A DNA stretch of 64,000 bases, taken from Perca fluviatilis. Lineage: Eukaryota > Chordata > Actinopteri > Perciformes > Percidae. The translations under genes were made by a program, and so were the position numbers. The stretch lies in NCBI RefSeq assembly GCF_010015445.1, contig NC_053116.1:35326285-35390284 (forward strand). The letters run 5' to 3'. Below are positions 60,386-64,000 of this stretch, one piece after another. The notes below the pieces were generated by a model. It was not told the origin of the DNA and ran no database searches. It saw nothing but the letters and a program-made list of their open reading frames with translations. The first letter of the stretch is position 1. Every line of letters starts with the position of its first letter.

Positions 60386-60981
60386 TTACTTTTATCTTTT
60401 GGACGTTGTGTGTCCTTACTGGTGTGTGTCTGTCAGTGTGCATGGGTCTGTGTTGTTTGTCCCCCGTCTGTTTTGGACCTGAACTGGGCTTGGTTTGCGG
60501 GTGGGGAGGGGACCGGAGGGGAAGTGACATACTGTTTTAACTATGCTTTGTTCACTTTGGCCTATGTTGTATGTCATTTATTGTTCACATTTAAATCATG
60601 AGAGTAAGGCTAACCCTCGGCCTTCTCTTCTAACTCGCAACAACCAATCAATTACGTTAATAAACCTGTCTGTTTCAGGCTCTTTAAGTTCTGAATCCAA
60701 CTCAAACTGATTCAAATAAACATGTCAGCCATGCAACCAGCGGAGACTCGGGGGAGTCACTGCGTAGTCCTGCTGTTACCCTTATAAAACCTCCGTTTTT
60801 GTTATAGATTAAACAAACAAGATATAAGATACAATCATTCCCTAACCTTAACCTCTCATAAACCCTTTTAACACCGAAATGACTGTGTATAGTGAGTAGC
60901 AACTGCCCCTGTGTGTTGTCAGACCCATAGACTGTGAGAAAATGATTATATTCAGTCTATTGTCAGACCAGTGACACTTAC

Positions 60982-61063
60982 CATAATCAGGCAGGAACTT
61001 GCTGGAATAAACTTTATCCTGCACCATGTCAATATAACGTGCAATAAAGGTGGATTTACTGAT
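60982..61063 (-). CDS. weak candidate internal exon of an unrecognised gene
   Basis: The open stretch ISKSTFIARYIDMVQDKVYS, then SKFLPDY, lies between a possible AG acceptor (61065-61064) and a strong GTAAGT donor (60981-60976). Its composition is protein-like, but it does not join in phase to 62239-62290. Confidence 0.2.
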
Positions 61064-61459
61064 CTTATATAAAGTAACTTGCTTATGTAGTTGAAAAACT
61101 GCTCAGTAATTAAAGTATCAGCAGCTACGGTAGGGACTGTACTGTGTCCATGTTTCATCAGACAGTTTTTGCCATATTTATGCTCAAATGTTTGACAAAG
61201 GAAAAAAAAAACTTTATACACTTTTAAAAAAATGCTGTAGAGAATATTGTACAATTGTAGTCAAGGATTACATTTTCATAGTCAGGGTGTTAAATGGACC
61301 AGGTTTTTTTTTTTTTTTTACCCTTTTACATGCATAAAATCAAATGTTTTTCATATCACCTGTTTAAACAGTGTGATTACATAAAGACTTTGTGAAAAGA
61401 CCACAGGAGCTTTACTACCTAATTTAAAAATGACAAAAACCCTCCTTAAAAATAAAGCA

Positions 61460-61685
61460 CTTTATTTATAGTTAAAGGTCCAGTGTGTAACGTGTTTAGT
61501 TGTTCATTATCAAAATCTGTGTTGCCCGTTCACAAACTTGTCCTTTTTCAAGAATATTTACCGCCACCATCAATTCCAAGGATTCCTTTTGGCTTGAAAT
61601 TTTACATTTGCGTTTGCATGAACTGGGGCAGATGCTCCATATTCGTGCGCCATCTTGAAATACGTTAGCTGGTAAGGGACATACA
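61460..61685. mobile_element. MITE end fragment
   Basis: Contains TTAAAGGTCCAGTGTGTAAC, a left end typical of TTAA-flanked fish MITEs. The opposite end was not found. Confidence 0.45.
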
Positions 61686-61724
61686 GGACATACTGCTGCC
61701 TGGAAGGCACCGTTGGGAGGCACT

Positions 61725-61838
61725 GGTTATGGTTATGGTTAGGGTTAGGGTTATGGTTAGGGTTAGGGTTAGGGCTAAGGTTAAGGTTAAGGTTAAGGTT
61801 AAGGTTAAGGTTAAGGTTAAGGTTAAGGTTAGGTTAGG
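61725..61838. repeat. telomere-like hexamer array
   Basis: About 18 hexamers in ordered blocks: TTATGG, then TTAGGG mixed with TTATGG, then mostly TTAAGG. Flanked by a repeat (GGTGCCTTGAAGGCAGCGG) whose reverse occurs at 19240-19290. Confidence 0.9.
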
Positions 61839-62238
61839 TGCCTTGAAGGCAGCGGTCGCAGCGCTGACTGGTAGGAACACCATCGAAAGGGTTTCCTGTG
61901 TACTGAAGTTGTGTCCGCTGGTAATGTAGGCTCTCAGGTCACAGTGGGCATCCTAACACATCTTCCTGTGGATACTGAGACATTTCCTGACGCTGCTGGC
62001 CACTGTGTTGTCTTCAGACCAGCGCTCTACTGAAGCATGACTCATGCTCAGCCATAACTTCCTCCTCTGAGCAACTTAGCCACCGGGTGCACACTACGTT
62101 GCCAAGCAAAGGAATTATTGTTTTTCGAAAGTACTTACGTTTGACCAATTGTTTTTCACATGTATCTTCAGGGCACGTCTATCAAGTAAATGTACGTTCA
62201 CACAATCCAGCAGTAAGGTACAGAACACACACACATAC

Positions 62239-62290
62239 CGACGAGGATCACGGAGCAGAGGGTGTAAAGAGATGTAACAGCAAAGGCCAT
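62239..62290 (-). CDS. weak candidate first exon of an unrecognised gene
   Basis: An ATG in a strong context (ACCATGG) opens a hydrophobic stretch MAFAVTSLYTLCSVILV that ends at a GTATGT donor (GT at 62238-62237). A further in-frame ATG lies 24 codons upstream (MGTCSKSEKEKF). It could be a signal anchor. I do not recognise it; chance is quite possible. Confidence 0.2.
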
Positions 62291-62458
62291 GGTTCTACTC
62301 GCCTTGTCAATGCGACTTCTGTGATCAAATTTCTCCTTCTCAGATTTCGAGCATGTACCCATAGTTCTTTGGGATGGGAAAGGAGGCTGCAGCCTGCAGC
62401 AAACACAGATGACAGTAGAGTGGAGGAGGCAGGGAGATCTTTTTTTCATCCCCTCTGT

Positions 62459-62481
62459 CTATGTATATCTGTGTGTGTTTG

Positions 62482-62512
<31 letters not shown>

Positions 62513-62514
62513 AG
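62459..62514. repeat. GT microsatellite
   Basis: GT run with TTTGT interruptions. Confidence 0.9.
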
Positions 62515-62636
62515 TAATAAGAGCCAGATGTTGCCGTTGTGGTTGTAAGCTCGTCCAGTCGGTCAGTGACATCATCTGTATGCAGCTTGTTGAAGTTACA
62601 TCACCAGAGGCTTCCTTGTAGGGGTAAACACGCAAA

Positions 62637-62750
<114 letters not shown>

Positions 62751-63545
62751 TGTGCGGAGGACAGCTAAAGCGGAACAAACACACATTATTGTCAGGGGTT
62801 AAAGTGGGCCAGAATGAACTGAAACTGCGTTCCGGGACCTTCGGTTAATAAGTAAATTAATCTGAGAATCCCGTTGGAGATGTCAAGTGACTAGCACCTC
62901 CATTCTACTGTACATATATTTTGGAAAGATTTGTTATCGCCAAACAAGCAGGTGCAAAGGTAAGGCAGAGTGATTGAAAACAGACAGATGCTTACATCGT
63001 GATAAATAGGAGACAGAGCCTTAATGTGCAACGTTGGATGTAAAAGGCAGAGACAGAGTGATAGTTTCAGAGAAAGTAGTTAAAAATCAGGGAGTCAGGG
63101 CCCAGCTGACAGCCTCATAACAAAGCTCCTCTCTGGTGGCACTAAAGTGGTAAATTGTTTAACTGTTCCCTGTGCACTCACTTTCTGCCTCTTGTTCTCC
63201 TTCACACACACTAAACACATGCACAAGCACAGACACGAGGCCTGAGCACTTAGATTAGACCGATAAACAGAACATTAAACCCCACTTGCAGGTAATTCAA
63301 CAAATATGCCTTGGCATTCCTTGATCTCTCATCCCTTAATCCCCCCCATCTGACTCAAACTCAAAGGCGCTCACACATGCACATAAAAGTGGCTCCCATA
63401 TGACAAAGTAGAGTAATTATGGAAAAACGTTTCTCATTAAATGGAATGGAGTCCATATTTAGAAATGTCAAATACAGAGTGGCTTTTATGACCAGCTGAG
63501 GCTGACAAATCAGTTACACAGAAACACATTTGAAGAAAAGAGGGT

Positions 63546-63673
63546 GGGGCTGAGGGGCTGAGGGGCTGAGGGGCTGAGGGGCTGAGGGGCTGAGGGGCTG
63601 AGGGGCTGAGGGGCTGAGGGGCTGAGGGGCTGAGGGGCTGAGGGGCTGAGGGGCTGAGGGGTTGAGGGGCTGA
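63546..63673. repeat. 8-bp minisatellite, 16 units of GGGGCTGA
   Basis: Sixteen consecutive 8-bp units. Only the fifteenth differs (GGGGTTGA). Each unit has four consecutive G. Confidence 0.97.
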
Positions 63674-64000
63674 GGGACGGCCACACAGGTCCAAAATGAG
63701 GTGACAGTGAGCCAATAATATGATATGAATAATGATGACGTGACAGTAACTCTTCATTCTCAAAGATTGGTACCACTTTTTAAATAAGGCACCCTTTATC
63801 AGCCCTTTATACAAGGTTTATAATTGTAACCAATGGCCATATTATTATTGGTTTTTCAATCCTGTAGTAACGCGTTATGGATACATTATAAGTCATTTAT
63901 AAGAACAACCTTTGGGTTGCCAGACTGACCTGATGGATAAAAAAAAAAAACTTTATTAATGACTTGCTGACATTTATAACTTGGAACTTGATGGCTCATT

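Noticed and set aside
59989..60540. A 183-residue open frame rich in Leu-Ser-Ile-Tyr
   Set aside because: It is the ATCT tetranucleotide array read in frame after a LINE tail.
63437..63814. Open frames with repeated LSPSAPQP
   Set aside because: Produced by the 8-bp minisatellite, which reads through in all frames because 24 nt makes eight codons.

Overview
This is a vertebrate, almost certainly ray-finned (teleost) fish, genomic window. The signs are long CA/GT microsatellites, tRNA-derived SINEs, many short inverted-repeat DNA transposons with 8-bp or TTAA target duplications, truncated LINE tails, and a single widely split gene.

One gene is supported strongly: filamin A (flna), on the minus strand. 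Its predicted non-coding first exon ends at 57675 and the start codon is at 49310. Thirty-one coding exons run leftwards to 1621, where the gene leaves the window. All 31 were placed by hand with GT/AG borders and reading phases that close. Together they give 4941 coding nt (1647 codons): the actin-binding domain (two calponin-homology domains) and immunoglobulin-like filamin repeats 1-8 and 10-15. Hinge 1, repeats 16-24 and the dimerisation repeat lie beyond base 1. The N-terminal tail, the paralogue-specific residues and a 24-nt microexon point to filamin A rather than B or C.

The most notable result is that the segment encoding filamin repeat 9 (93 codons in the human protein) is absent. 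Repeat 8 is joined in frame to repeat 10 across a 738-nt intron, of which about 580 nt is a mobile element also found at 42905-43285. If real, this fish filamin A has 23 repeats instead of 24, with an altered rod 1.

Layout: 1-1620, intron or 3' side of repeat 15 with a LINE tail and an inverted-repeat element; 1621-33172, thirty coding exons in short introns loaded with MITEs, two SINEs and LINE fragments; 33173-48940, a 15.8-kb intron with two very long CA arrays, a 120-bp near-perfect palindrome and several hAT-type elements; 48941-49431, the first coding exon; 49432-57674, an 8.2-kb intron; 57675 to about 58200, the predicted 5' exon and promoter; 58200-64000, upstream DNA with an L1-like LINE end, an ATCT array, a telomere-like array, a 16-unit 8-bp minisatellite and two weak candidate exons of an unrecognised gene.

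The encoded protein crosslinks actin filaments and anchors membrane proteins to the cortex. No other gene could be supported, and I saw no complete tRNA, rRNA or CRISPR feature.
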